The position numbers and the translations under genes were made by a program. DNA of 64,000 bases from Falciphora oryzae. Its lineage: Eukaryota > Ascomycota > Sordariomycetes > Magnaporthales > Magnaporthaceae. The stretch spans positions 1,083,837 to 1,147,836 of the forward strand of contig JNVV01000005.1 of NCBI GenBank assembly GCA_000733355.1, in the 5' to 3' direction. The notes beneath the pieces were generated by a model, which had not been told where the DNA came from, searched no databases, and worked only from the letters and a program-made list of their open reading frames with translations. This document shows positions 21,657 to 32,683 of the stretch, one piece after another (the stretch's first letter is position 1; each line of letters starts with the position of its first letter).

Positions 21657-24600
21657 TTAAGCAGCAGCAGGGGTAGCCTCCTTCGCGGCAGCCTCCTTTG
21701 CCACCTGGTTCTGGGCGCGCGACTGGCACCAGTTGATCCACTCTAGGAAGAAGGACGGCTGGATCCGGACCTGGCCCTGGAGCCACGCCGTCTGCGTGTC
21801 GGCGTAGACGCGCACGACCCGCTCGTAGTTGGCGCCGGCGCCGACGACGGCAGTCGCCACGGCAAGGCTGGCCGTCGCTGCCGCCTTGGCGAAGGCGTGC
21901 GACTGGTCCTTGCCGGCCTCGTCGTGCACCAGCTTCAGCCTGGCCAGCAGCGCGTCGGCGTCGGCGGCCTTGTCCGCCTTGGTCTTCTTCCTGTGCTTGG
22001 GGAAGTCGAGCACGATGCCGCAGGCCTTGCTGGACAGCGGCTTGTTTGTAGTTGTGCGGATGTGCTGGAGCAGGGGGAGGAGCAGGTCAAAGGCGAGGAG
22101 GTAGTTGCTTCCGGCAGCCTCCTTTTTGACGTAGACGGCCAGGAAATCGAGCACGCGGTGCTTGAAGTTGACGACCGACTCCTTGGCGTCCTTCTTGTCC
22201 TTGCGCTTGTTGTTTCCCTTGACTCGGTGCTTGAAGTACTCGGCAAGCTTATCATCAAGCGCTACCATTTCTGAATCGGTCATGTCGGCGTCGTCGTCTG
22301 ACGAGTCGGCTTTTTTGTCCTGATCCAGGCGATGCGTTCCGAGGATCTTGGCCAGGATCTCGTCCGATTCGTCTTTGCCCTTGGCTTCTGCGTCCTCATC
22401 ACCCTCGTTGTCGTCATCGTCGTCGTCGTCGCTGTCGCCATCAGGCGCCTCGGCATCGTCTCCGTCTGCCATGCCAATGAACTCGATGTCCGAGTCAATC
22501 TCGGACAGGCCGTCCTCATCGTCATCATCCTCCTCGCCATCGACGTCCATCTCGTCCTCGTCGACGGCGTTGAAGAGAGTCTTCTGACCGTTGGCGTTCT
22601 CCTCGACTGTCAGGGTGTCGGTCAGCAGCTCGAGCGCCTTGGACGTCATCAAGGGGCTAAAGGCCTCAAAGACGAGCAGCGATGCCTGGCGCATCAGGGA
22701 TGACGGCTGGGCAATCATTGAAAGCAGAATCTCGACGAGGAATTCGGCCATGCCCGAACCGTCACCCGTCTCCTTCTCCTTCTCCTTGAGCTTTTCGTAG
22801 CACTGCTTGGTGTCGGCCAGTACGTCGAGCGCGTCGGGCTCTTCGTTGTATAGTTGTAGGATGGCGATGGCGTGTAGAAGCGCTAGGCCCTGGCGGGGCA
22901 TGCGCAGCGCCGCCGCCCCCGAGCTCTTCTTCTCCAACTTCTTGACAAGCTTCTGGAGCCGCTCAAGGGCCGCGGCGAGTTCCGACTGCACGTCCTCGTC
23001 CATGTCGATCGCATCGGGTTCCACGGACAACATGGCGTCACAGATGTACGTGAAGTCCTCGGGACGCTTGATCACCTTAGCAAAGGAGCTGGTGAGGCGG
23101 CTTCGGAGCGACGACCTGGTCTGTTCCGTCAGGCCAGAGTCCGACTTGGAGTAGGCCAGTTTGGCAAGCTCGAGGAGGGCAAGGCCGCCGACAGAGTCGC
23201 CGTCCTTTTCGTCCTCGAGTTTCGGATCGGCGCTCGCCATCACGAGCCTAGAGACGTAGTCTGCATATATGCGCAGGCGTCTCTCCGCCTCGTCGCTGTC
23301 CGTCGTTTTCTTAACGAGCGTCTGCAGAATCTCCATGACAGCCTGGCCATCTTCTGGCCTTGTAAAGCGCAGGATCCTCTCGACCGTCTTGTTGTGCGTC
23401 CGCTCGTCGAAGTTGTAGGTTCCATTTTCTCCGAGAAGCCTGGGCAATATCCTCAACAGAAGCTCGGGGTACTGCTCTACTGTTGTCTCAATCGCCTTCA
23501 GAGATTTGACCGCAGCACGGTTGAGGTTCCGCCCCTCAGCCGACGCTTGGTTCATAAGACATCCCATCAAGTGTTGACTGAAGATGGCCTCAATCATGGC
23601 AGGTGATGAGTGGTACGACTCGAGGACCTTCTGGAATAGCTTGAAGCCTGAAAGTTTCTGGTGGTCGGATGCGTTCTTGGAGAAGAACGACTCTGGATGA
23701 TGGGGCAATTGCATGTCAGCTTCATTCATATCCAAAAAGTACTCAGAGGATGTGTAGCTTACGATCAACTACTCTGTCCCAGAATAGCTTGAATTCCTTG
23801 CTACTCTGCTGTTTCTTAAATGAGTCCAAGATAAGGTCCCAGACAAAGTGCAGCTGCGTCATGGTGTATGATTGCTTAGCCGCCTGACCACCGTCCTCGT
23901 CTGACAGCTCCTGTGTGCTCCCCTTGAGGACGGCAGCAGCGTCCTGCAGGGACTTGGTCCCAAGCGGATCCTGCCACGGCTTGGGGAGCTTGATGTCTGA
24001 GAAGGCCCCCTGGGCAACCAGCCAGATACCCAGGCCCTCGGGGGACTTTGCCAGTCCGGCTTCGGTCAGCTCGTCGAATGTCTTCTCGGCGAGTTTGCGC
24101 TTCATCAGGGGCACGGCCTGGGCGATGACGAAGCCGCACTGCGGCTGCAGCCATGACTTCTTCTTGGAGAGTTGGAGCAGCAGCTTGAGCACGGCCTTCC
24201 AGCGGGTCTTGTCGCTGAAGAGCACGCCGGCCTGGACGAAGCAGCGCAGGCCGAACAGTCGACCCCACCAGTTGTCACGCTCCTCCTGGCCCAGCACCTT
24301 TCCAACCGTCGTCGTCTTCTCGACGAGCAGATCGAGCAGCACCTCGAAGGACAGTCCCGGATAGCGGGACGAGGCAAGGTCCTTGTCGCCGATCAGCTGG
24401 CGGATGATCTCGACAAGGACATAGCTGAAGCCGACGCGAGCAGCATCGCTGCCACTGGAGAGGCCCCTGAATAGGCGGCGCTCAAGGTGGCGGCGCAGGA
24501 CAGACTCGGGGACGCCGCCCTCCTTGCCCGCCGCCTCCTCGTCCGCACCCTCTTCGTCCTTCCCCTTGCCGCTCTTTTTCTTCGTGCCCTTGCTACCACC

Positions 24601-24897
24601 GCCGTCGCCGAGCAGGCATGAGATGATGACATCGCTGGCGCGCAGGCGGTCTTCGACATCAGTGCTGCTTAGGAGCTTGTACAGCCCCCGTTCCCGCTCA
24701 TGGTCCTCAGGCTTCATGTCCTCAACAAACGGCCGCCGGTCGGCGAGCAGCTTGGCGGTCAAGGCCTTGGGCAAGCCCGGCCCCGAAGCGCCCAGGGAGC
24801 TGCCGCCGCCATTGGCATCGGCCTTAGCCCGCTTGTTCGCGGGCTGGGAGCCACCGTTGGGGGGACCCTTGGCGGGGCGCTTCCTTTTTGCGCACAT
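21657..24897 (-). CDS. POL5: Pol5/MYBBP1A-family nucleolar protein
   Basis: Two exons (24897-23763 and 23692-21657) joined across a 70-nt intron (donor GTAAGC, acceptor CCAG, GCTGAC branch site) give 1056 residues. The short basic N-terminus looks like a nuclear localisation signal (K-R-K-R-P-A-K and N-K-R-A-K). It is followed by the family's H-E-R-E-R-G-L-Y-K-L-L helix and a long run of HEAT-like helices. A strongly acidic Asp/Glu block lies around residues 745-860, and the tail is Ala-rich. Despite its historic name (DNA polymerase phi), yeast Pol5 is an essential nucleolar factor for rRNA synthesis and 60S subunit assembly; no polymerase motifs are visible here. With Utp20 it is one of two ribosome-biogenesis genes in the window. 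Confidence 0.92.
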
Positions 24898-26389
24898 TTT
24901 GAATTACCCCTTTTTTCCTTGCACAACGGCCGAGTCTTGGGGCACTTTTTTGCAGGGCTGAGAACAGGCTTTTCTGGCGCGTCTACCACAGCTCCACGCG
25001 CGGTAAGCTCAATTGACGTCGCGATCCCCGAAAAATTTCTGCCGCCAAAATCTTTCGATAAGATAGGACAACCCGAGGCGGTGGGAAGGGTGGCCGTCCG
25101 ATCCGCCGATCTTAGTGTGCGTAAGCCACCGCCAGGGATTAGGGACACCGGCTTGACAAGGGTGTTGGAGGGAAGGAGCTCCCGCAGCGGTTAATCCGGT
25201 CGCCCCACACCTTTAATTCGAAGTTTCCCCTGAGACTGGTCGAATGTGGAGCCATCCGATCTCAATTACCCTCAGACAATGAAGGAAGCGAGTCCCTTCT
25301 GGAAGCTCGGGCTTCCCTGTTGAGGGGAGCTGTCGTCTTCTTTGAGATGTTCTTTGAGCCCTGCAAACGGAAGAAGCCACCGCATCCGCCTGGGTCTGCC
25401 CTGTGCGCTGTGGCTGTCAAATGACACAGCAGCACTGTGCCAAGGGATGGAGCGAGCGTGCACCGTCTGTCTGGTTGCGCACCAATGGAATTGGTGGCTA
25501 GAATGGCCGCTGAATGGCGAAGGGAAAAGGGGTCGCGTGCTAGGGAGGCGTGGCGGCGCCCCTGATAGGCGGCCAGGGGCGCCGAGACGGTAGACGGGTG
25601 CCGCGCCGTACGTACATGTGCGTCCCCGCCAAAGTTGCACTACCGGGTGTGACGGCAGGGGAAAGCTGCCACGGCAGTGGTGCAGCCACCAAACAATGGC
25701 GACCATCATTGATTGCTTTCTCGCGCGACTGGCCGCATCTGACACTTGGGAATGGGCCTTCCAGTCTTGGCTGTTGCCGCAAGTCGGCAGGGCGACTCCA
25801 CGCTCCTTCCCCTGGTTTTCTTTTGTCTGAGCCAGTCGCCAATCTTTTTGAATACGATGGTTTTTTTTTTCCTCGCTGTCGTATTCCCCACATATCCCCT
25901 CCCCTGAGCCCGTAATTTACCCTTCGATTTTTCTTTTCTTTGCCCTGCACTCCTTTTTCTCCGCCCTTTGAAGGTTCCATTCTCTCCGCTCCTTTTCGCT
26001 CGGTCCTCTCTTCCTCAATCGACGGGTTTTCCCAGTCAGTCACTCCTTTTTTGCGCCTTTCGGGCTACCGGCGAGTCCATTGGAGGCCGAGCACGCGACC
26101 ATTACGTCTCATTGAGGCTCTCGACGAACGTGTTGTCATCGATGTCGGCCTCCTTCTCCTGATTCTTTTCTTCCCTGGTGTCTCCGAAGCGCGGGGTGAT
26201 CCGTACTTCGCTTTACCGTTGCATCCCCCCAGGCCTTCTCCGCGACCTGTCTAATAATACTACGCCATACAACGGTCCGATTCACAGCACGGTCTTCTGC
26301 AGCGGGCGAATTCACCAACGTCCGCCGCATCCCAGCAATCTGGGACGCACGGCCTGACTCCGCTTCTACTTGTCATCGCAAACTCCATC
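24898..26389. other. Divergent intergenic region, 1.5 kb
   Basis: Lies between the starts of Pol5 (-) and the MNN2-type gene (+). The right part, from about 25860, is pyrimidine-rich and is probably the 5' leader of the mannosyltransferase. No gene is seen. Confidence 0.5.
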
Positions 26390-28027
26390 ATGTTCGTCGC
26401 ACCGAGGGGCCGCCGGCCCCTGACGCTGGTGCTAGGCGTCTTCGCCTTCTTTGCCGTCGTGCTCTACTCGAGCGGATCGCGTCCATATTACACCCCGACT
26501 ACCTTCGGCAGCCGCCCCTTCGCCAAGTCACCGCTGCCGCCGCCAGTCTCTTACGAGTATGACCGCCCTTCCAGTGAGCTGGTCCAGTTCTGGACCGAGG
26601 TCCTCGATGCCATGCTGCAGCTGAAGCCCAACGCGCCAGCCATCAAGAAGATGGAACTGCCGCCAGTCAAGTTCTTTACTCCCGAGGATCTCAAGGACGA
26701 CGAGCCCTGGGCGCGCTACGACGGCCTCAAGTTGTCCAGCCGCGACGTTGAGGGGATTCGCAGCAGCCATGGCAGGTTTGTCGCCGTCTCCAAGCAGCTG
26801 GCGGCTCGGATGCCCTATCGCAAGCACTCGCGCGGTATTGTCATGACGGCGGGCGGCAAATACGTTGGCAACGCCATCCTGTCACTGCTCATGCTGCGCC
26901 GCACCGGTTCGACCCTCCCCGTGCAGCTCTTCCTCGACTCTGCCGACAAGTACGCCACCGAAATGTGCGATACCACCATGGTCGAGCTCGACGTCGAGTG
27001 CCATAGCATGGATGCCGTCTTCAAGACAACCCCGCAGCTGCCCAAGCTCAAGAAGTTCCAGTACAAGGTCTTCTCCATCCTCTTCTCGTCCTTTGAGGAC
27101 GTTTTGTTCCTTGATGCCGACGCCTTCCCCATCCACAACCCAGACCATCTTTTCGACGTCGAGCCATACAGGACCAGGGGTATGGTTGTCTGGCCCGATT
27201 TCTGGGTTTCGACGTCTTCCAAGCACTTTTACGACGTCGCTGGCATTCCCGTTCCCCCGATCGAGACCCGCCGCTCATCGGAGTCGGGCATAATGCTGTA
27301 CAGCCGTCGCATGCATGCCGACAGCTTGCTCCTATCGACTTACTACAACTTTTACGGACCAGACTACTACTACACTCTCCTGTCTCAGGGTGCGCACGGC
27401 GAGGGCGACAAGGAGACGTTCATGCACGCTGCCATGGCGCTGGGCAACCCCTTCTATGACGTCAAGACTAAGATGATGTTTGGCGGCCGTTGGATCAATG
27501 GCAGCTATGAGACGTCGAGCATGATGCAGGCAGACCCGATGGAGGACTACAGCCTCAACGCCCGCCTCATGGGCATGGCCAAGAACGGCACGTTTACCGG
27601 TCTAACAGAGGCACGCTACTTCTTCGTGCACCAAAACGTCATCAAGCTCAACATGAACAAGCTCAGCGAGTCGATGAAGCCGGCCTGGAGGAAGAATCAG
27701 GACGGCTCCCCCCAGCGACTTTGGGGCGAGCAGACGCATCTCACCGAGACTGCTGGGTACGATGTCGAGAGGGCCATGTGGGAAGAGATTATCCGGGTCA
27801 ACTGCCACCATTCGTTCCTCTCAGAGTGCAACGAACTGAGGCAGTGGTACAAGATCATCTTCCCGGACCCCAGGGACAAGAAGAAGGAGGACAAGAAAGA
27901 CAAGAAGGAGGAGAGCGCGGAAAAGAAGAAGGAGGTCAAGCAGGAGGCCAAGGCAGAGGAGAAAAAGGAGGAGAATAAGGGAGAGAAAAAGAAAGAAAGA
28001 AGACGAAGGAGGAATCTGGCCCGCTAA
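26390..28027 (+). CDS. MNN2-type alpha-mannosyltransferase (GT71)
   Basis: Intronless 545-residue type II membrane protein. A short basic cytoplasmic end is followed by one span (about residues 12-28), then a lumenal stem and the catalytic domain. Typical family landmarks are R-G-I-V-M-T-A-G-G-K-Y near residue 145, the metal-binding D-A-D at residues 242-244 inside F-L-D-A-D-A-F-P, and W-P-D-F-W, E-S-G-I-M-L and G-D-K-E-T-F downstream. MNN2/MNN5 enzymes use GDP-mannose in the Golgi to add alpha-1,2-linked branches to N-glycan outer chains and cell-wall mannoproteins. Oddly, the last 50 or so residues are almost all Lys and Glu (K-K-E-D-K-K repeats ending R-R-R-R), an extension that I do not expect in this family. 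Confidence 0.9.
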   Translation: MFVAPRGRRPLTLVLGVFAFFAVVLYSSGSRPYYTPTTFGSRPFAKSPLPPPVSYEYDRPSSELVQFWTEVLDAMLQLKPNAPAIKKMELPPVKFFTPEDLKDDEPWARYDGLKLSSRDVEGIRSSHGRFVAVSKQLAARMPYRKHSRGIVMTAGGKYVGNAILSLLMLRRTGSTLPVQLFLDSADKYATEMCDTTMVELDVECHSMDAVFKTTPQLPKLKKFQYKVFSILFSSFEDVLFLDADAFPIHNPDHLFDVEPYRTRGMVVWPDFWVSTSSKHFYDVAGIPVPPIETRRSSESGIMLYSRRMHADSLLLSTYYNFYGPDYYYTLLSQGAHGEGDKETFMHAAMALGNPFYDVKTKMMFGGRWINGSYETSSMMQADPMEDYSLNARLMGMAKNGTFTGLTEARYFFVHQNVIKLNMNKLSESMKPAWRKNQDGSPQRLWGEQTHLTETAGYDVERAMWEEIIRVNCHHSFLSECNELRQWYKIIFPDPRDKKKEDKKDKKEESAEKKKEVKQEAKAEEKKEENKGEKKKERRRRRNLAR

Positions 28028-30641
28028 CAGGCCTCAGCACTTCTAACTTCTTTTCTTCTCTTCTTGACCATTCGAACTACGCGATGGACTTTTTTGGGAT
28101 GCATGGTCAAGGTTGAGGTCTACAAGGTTGTGGCCTCGCTTTCTCCCTTTTGGTCCAGACCTCACTATGCCCGGTCGATCTATGGAATACACTCAAGCGC
28201 CTCAAAAATGGCCGGGACAAGAGCCCCGGCCGGGCTTGGAGGAAACAGGACGCGACAAGGAAGCGGTTCTGGAAGAAATAATGAGTATTAGGGACACGAT
28301 ACCCAGACATTGCAGTCACGACATGACGGCAATGAGCAAGCATAGAAGGCAGCTTCGCTATTAGCAGGCAGCATTCTTCTTTTTTAGGAATTTCATGTGT
28401 AAAATTATTCTTTAACTTGGTTTGCATTGGAAGATCCATGGTAGCCATCGGTTCAAGACCCGCCGCACACATGCAACCTCTGGTCCAAGCTGTGCTCTCG
28501 TAGCTTTCCAATGCCCACCGAGTCGGCCATGGAATGAGGTAGTGGTTTCTACCTGCCCTTACCCAGCAGATGTCTCTTTCGTGAGATGTTAGTGCCGTTC
28601 GGTGAAACAGCTGGTCAGACAGATCGAGAGACACGCGGGCCGTGGCAAATTCCAGGGATGTGGCGCTCGCATCACCGCGGTAAAAAGTTATCTCGGCTCC
28701 GAGTACAACCAATTCACCGACAATGGAAAGACGAAGGCACATAGAGAAGTTGGACTAGGACGACCGGCGGCCCAAGCCACGGACAGAATAAGGGGTAACG
28801 TGTGTGGTCTGACAGGAAAGATATCAATCGGCCGGGAGGGTCACTAGTGCGACTTGATCGATATCTCACATGTCCAACGTCCCGGGTCGCCAGGGACCGA
28901 AAGGAGCACGAGATGGCGATGTCGTGAATATGTGTCTGCATAAGCTGTTGACCCATGCGAAGAAGAATGGTGGTGATTCTGATTTTTCCATATTCTCCGC
29001 GAAGTGCCCAGTCAACCCCAGTAGGGCCTGCCTAACAAGTAGCTACTCTTGAATACCAAAGGCGGAAGACGTTGGACACGAAGAAGGGTCTACTGATGCA
29101 CTCTCCCTATGCCGTCTCCTCATCGCGGCTGAAGATACCATATCGGGTTGCAGGATATAATCGGCTCAGACAAAGGGATCGTGCATACCAGGAGAACAAA
29201 ATTCCTCATATACCGGTCCTTGAAGCAAGAAGCTAGAGGGAGGATCGAGGGGAGGAGATGGGGAGAGCCGAGCGAGGGTGGAGGGTGGGAGTGGTGCCGT
29301 GGTAACTACACCCTCGGGGAATTCGCTCCCAGCCCACCCTGCCAAAGCTGCGAGGTCGGCACCACATCCGATTTGGCAGATTAGATGCAAGGACCCCGTG
29401 ACGGCGTGAGACGGAGGGAATGCAGAGATTGCTAGTGCGACTACGTCTTTCTCTCCTGGTTGTTTCCGCACACGCTGCCGCCATCGCCATCAGATGGCGC
29501 GAACGCGGTTCTGATTCCGGGCGCAGATTGGACAATTTACGAGCCCTTCTTCTTCTTTTTGTGCTCTTCTGCTTCCAATCTTCTTTTCCTTCGAATCTTT
29601 CCATAGGTCTCACCTGTTTGTTCAGGCGCGAGACATTCTGGGCTGGAAGGGGTGGCTGCGAGCGGAGGGCAAAGAAAATACGCCACGTTTCCGAAAAGGG
29701 GTCTGAATAAGAGCCTCAATAACGACATGCCACCCACCCACCTTTCGACTTTTGATATGGAAGGCACTTTTCCCGGCCTTCTCGTCACATAACCTCCCTT
29801 GCCTGCACGCTAGCAGACATTTATCAATCTTTCCAATTTCACCGAGCCACCACCACCATGGGGGCGGAGATCGTGGCAGATATGGCAGACATACTAAAGG
29901 AGCACAGCATTCCCATTCTCCGCCTACATCTCGTGGCCGTCACACGCGAGGCTAGTGCTCGTTTCCCCTCTCGTGTGATATTCTTTTCGGCAGATGTGCC
30001 ATCAACTCGGATCCGGGATCGTCAAGGACAGACCGTGCACTGGTCGCTACGGCTTTGTCGCCCTAAAGTTCAAAGGGTGCCTGTCGTGGTCACCGCCGAG
30101 GCTCGAGCCCGGCTATCCCCAACTTGGGCCTGAATAGAACCTCATTTCCTTGTTCTCGCCGACCACGAGGCCGCTTCGCACCTCTAGTCTCTGGGCTTTT
30201 CAGCTGCTTTTTGTGTCATTTCTTTCTTCTACAAGTCAGGATATCAGCTTTTCGTTTGTTCTAGGGGTGGAGCCCATCTTATTCAGAGTCGGTGCCGACC
30301 TATTCAGCCGTCCCCCTGAATAGAGAAAGCCCACATATCGCCATCTCGGGGAGCAGAACCTCCGGGGAAACCCTTATTGAGCCTCTTTCCCTATAATATA
30401 CCATGCCGACCACCCCTAGCGCACACCCATGTCCTCCGTCTTCTCGCCATCCTATCTAAGGCCTACACAGACAAGTGAAAGCACCCTTCGGCAAGTATCC
30501 CAACTCTCCACGAGTTCCACACACCCAGACGGTCCCTTGCTAGACCGGTATAGTCAAGACATACCAAGAACCACCACCACCACACACACACACACCAACT
30601 ACTACTACAAGTACAAGCACACGACAACACCAACGACAACG
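28028..30641. other. Intergenic region and pheromone-gene leader, 2.6 kb
   Basis: No convincing gene. A 91-codon frame (29858-30133, +) has a good ATG context but no recognisable content. The right edge is the pheromone promoter: a TATA-like element at 30391-30400, then a CA-rich leader with ACC and CA repeats just before the ATG. Confidence 0.5.
30391..30400 (+). promoter_or_regulatory. TATA-like element before the pheromone gene
   Basis: CTATAATATA lies about 245 nt upstream of the pheromone ATG. Called by motif and position only. Confidence 0.35.
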
Positions 30642-31865
30642 ATGAAGACCATCACCATCATCACCGCCCTCCTGGGCACCATCGGCGCCACCAGCGCCGC
30701 CGCCCTGTCGGCCGACCCGGCGCACCAGGAGATGAAGCGCTTCTGCGGCTCCGAGGGCCAGGGCTGCTGGCAGGTCAAGCGGGCCGCCGAGGACCTCGCC
30801 TCCGTCCTGACCGCCCGCGACACCTCGGCCGCCGACACGCCCGACCTCGTCGCCCGCCACATCTCGCACCAGCCGGGCGGCGCCGCCTACAAGGCCAAGC
30901 GGGCCGTCGAGGCGCTCGCCGTGCGCGTCGCCTCGACCCAGGACGACCCGGAGGGCTTCTTCAATGCCCTCGAGCTCGACGACGCCTTCTTCCCCGACTC
31001 GCCCGCCAACGACGACAAGGACGACCACGACGACGCCGACGAGCTGACCAAGCGCCAGAACGGCTGCCGCTACCGCGGCCAGTCGTGCTGGAAGCGCGAC
31101 GAGTCGTCCGGCAAGCTCGTCGAGGTCCGCGACGGCCTGGCCGCCCACGAGGTCGCCGAGCTGGCCAAGCGCGCCGACATGGCCAAGCGCCAGAACGGCT
31201 GCCGGTACCGCGGCCAATCTTGCTGGAAGCGCGACGAGTCCTCGGGCAAGGAGGTCCTGGTCCGCGACGTCCACCCCTTCCCCGAGGACCTGGTCGTCAA
31301 GCGCCAGAACGGCTGCCGGTACCGCGGCCAGTCGTGCTGGAAGCGTGACCTGACCAACTCCGGCACCGAAGACCTCGAGAAGCGCCAAAGCGGCTGCCGC
31401 TACCGGGGCCAGTCCTGCTGGAAGCGCGACACGGACCTGATCGAGGCGCGCCAGAACGGCTGCACGTACCGCGGCCAGAGCTGCTGGAAGCGCGACGTGC
31501 TGGTCCAGTCCCGCGAGAACGACAAGCGCTGGTGCCACGAGGCCGGCAACGCCTGCGCCGTCGCCAAGCGCGCCGCCACGGCCGTCCTCGAGGCCGTCGA
31601 GAAGCGCCAGAACGGCTGCCGCTACCGGGGCCAGTCCTGCTGGAAGCGCGACGAGGCCGGCCTGCTCGAGGTCCGGCAGAACGGCTGCCGGTACCGCGGA
31701 CAGAGCTGCTGGAAGAGGGACGTCGAGACCGGCAAGGAGGTCCTGGCCCGCGACGTGAGCATCACGGCCAGGTGCAACGGCCCCGCCGGCGAGTGCACAA
31801 AGGCCGCCCGCGACCTCGAGGCCGTCAAGATCGCCGCCAGGGAAGTCCTCGCCTCTCTCAAGTAG
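30642..31865 (+). CDS. Alpha-factor-type pheromone precursor
   Basis: Intronless 407-residue secreted precursor. The start is the ATG that opens a signal peptide (residues 1-20, ending T-S-A-A-A). Seven copies of a 12-residue peptide, Q-N-G-C-R-Y-R-G-Q-S-C-W, start at residues 139, 184, 222, 249, 271, 323 and 346. Each ends in Lys-Arg, the site for the Kex2 protease. Copy 4 has S for N, and copy 5 has T for the first R. The C-x3-G-Q-x-C-W core defines Sordariomycete alpha-type mating pheromones (Neurospora ccg-4, Fusarium and Magnaporthe ppg1), which are sensed by the receptor Pre-2/Ste2 of the opposite mating type. Further Cys-pair units at residues 34-43, 297-306 and 378-385, and a Cys-less relic at 75-83, belong to a second module type. 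In copies 5 and 7 the leading site is Ala-Arg or Val-Arg, not Lys-Arg. Confidence 0.93.
   Translation: MKTITIITALLGTIGATSAAALSADPAHQEMKRFCGSEGQGCWQVKRAAEDLASVLTARDTSAADTPDLVARHISHQPGGAAYKAKRAVEALAVRVASTQDDPEGFFNALELDDAFFPDSPANDDKDDHDDADELTKRQNGCRYRGQSCWKRDESSGKLVEVRDGLAAHEVAELAKRADMAKRQNGCRYRGQSCWKRDESSGKEVLVRDVHPFPEDLVVKRQNGCRYRGQSCWKRDLTNSGTEDLEKRQSGCRYRGQSCWKRDTDLIEARQNGCTYRGQSCWKRDVLVQSRENDKRWCHEAGNACAVAKRAATAVLEAVEKRQNGCRYRGQSCWKRDEAGLLEVRQNGCRYRGQSCWKRDVETGKEVLARDVSITARCNGPAGECTKAARDLEAVKIAAREVLASLK
31056..31712 (+). repeat. Array of seven pheromone-peptide repeats
   Basis: The 36-nt units lie at 31056-31091, 31191-31226, 31305-31340, 31386-31421, 31452-31487, 31608-31643 and 31677-31712. 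Spacers vary from 30 to 120 nt. Several units use different synonymous codons (for example TCG, TCT, TCC or AGC for the Ser before the second Cys), so the array is not a fresh tandem duplication. Confidence 0.95.
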
Positions 31866-32683
31866 GCGGCTCCCTGGCGCCAGCCACCTTTGCGGTTTAC
31901 TTTTTCCTTTCGCGCGCCCCCTTTTTTGTATATCCCGGAGCCGGCTCCGTCAACGCGACCCTATAGCGGAGTTTGGCGCCATTTTTCCTAACGTTATTTC
32001 CTAATTATTAAATATCCCGGCAACACTGCGACATTCTAGTTCTTGCGACTCATCTTTTTTTTTTTTTTTATTGCTGACGACCAAACGAACAAAATCCAAA
32101 GACACATCACGGCTCGATCACAACCAAACACTTTTACTTCTTTTTGGGGGGAGGCCCCCTGGCTACGGAGCGGGGATCCCACTAAACCTGTTTACTTTAC
32201 TGTGGCGGTTTTGCTCTCAACGGATTGAGACAGCCAGTCATTTCTGCAGTCGCATGACACACTCTGCGACGTCGACGAGCCGGAGAGGAGGATGTTTCGG
32301 GGGCCATGCGACGGGTAGGCCGGCAACTTGATGGTGGATAACCGTAAGCTGCCGCCTGGGACGATATTGTCAGCTGTAGCTTATGTATTTCACCAATCTT
32401 GGACTGCAAATTCGAATTCGTCCATGGCCCATATTTTCCAGTCCCACACAATGTCCTCGTTGTTGTGTGACATGACCGTTGGCACCTGGGTTGTAGAATA
32501 TGTCCATTCAGTCACCATGGAACAGCGTAGTGCACAAAGGAGAAGTGTCGCTATGCTTGTGTCGAGGTGATGCAAAAGACGGAGCATAGTCCAAATCTCA
32601 GCTAAGCGGGTATCACGGTACAGCAAGGGATGTCTACGCAACCATCAGAAAGCAGACAAAGTCCAGCCACCAGCTGCCACCCT
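31866..32683. other. Convergent intergenic region
   Basis: Between the pheromone gene (+) and the Fmp32-type gene (-). It has a T15 tract at 32055-32069. No gene is seen. Confidence 0.5.

Noticed and set aside
28440..28480. Possible tRNA B-box-like GGTTCAAGACC
   Set aside because: No A box, no acceptor stem and no cloverleaf can be drawn around it.
28107..28742. 211-codon minus-strand frame past the mannosyltransferase
   Set aside because: Begins without an ATG, has mixed composition, and shows no motif or splice pattern.
29858..30133. 91-codon frame with a good ATG context (+)
   Set aside because: No domain, no signal peptide and no clear coding bias; retained only as a weak possibility in the intergenic entry.
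30540..31538. 332-codon minus-strand frame opposite the pheromone gene
   Set aside because: Mirror of the repeat array; Ala/Leu/Val-rich with no domain.
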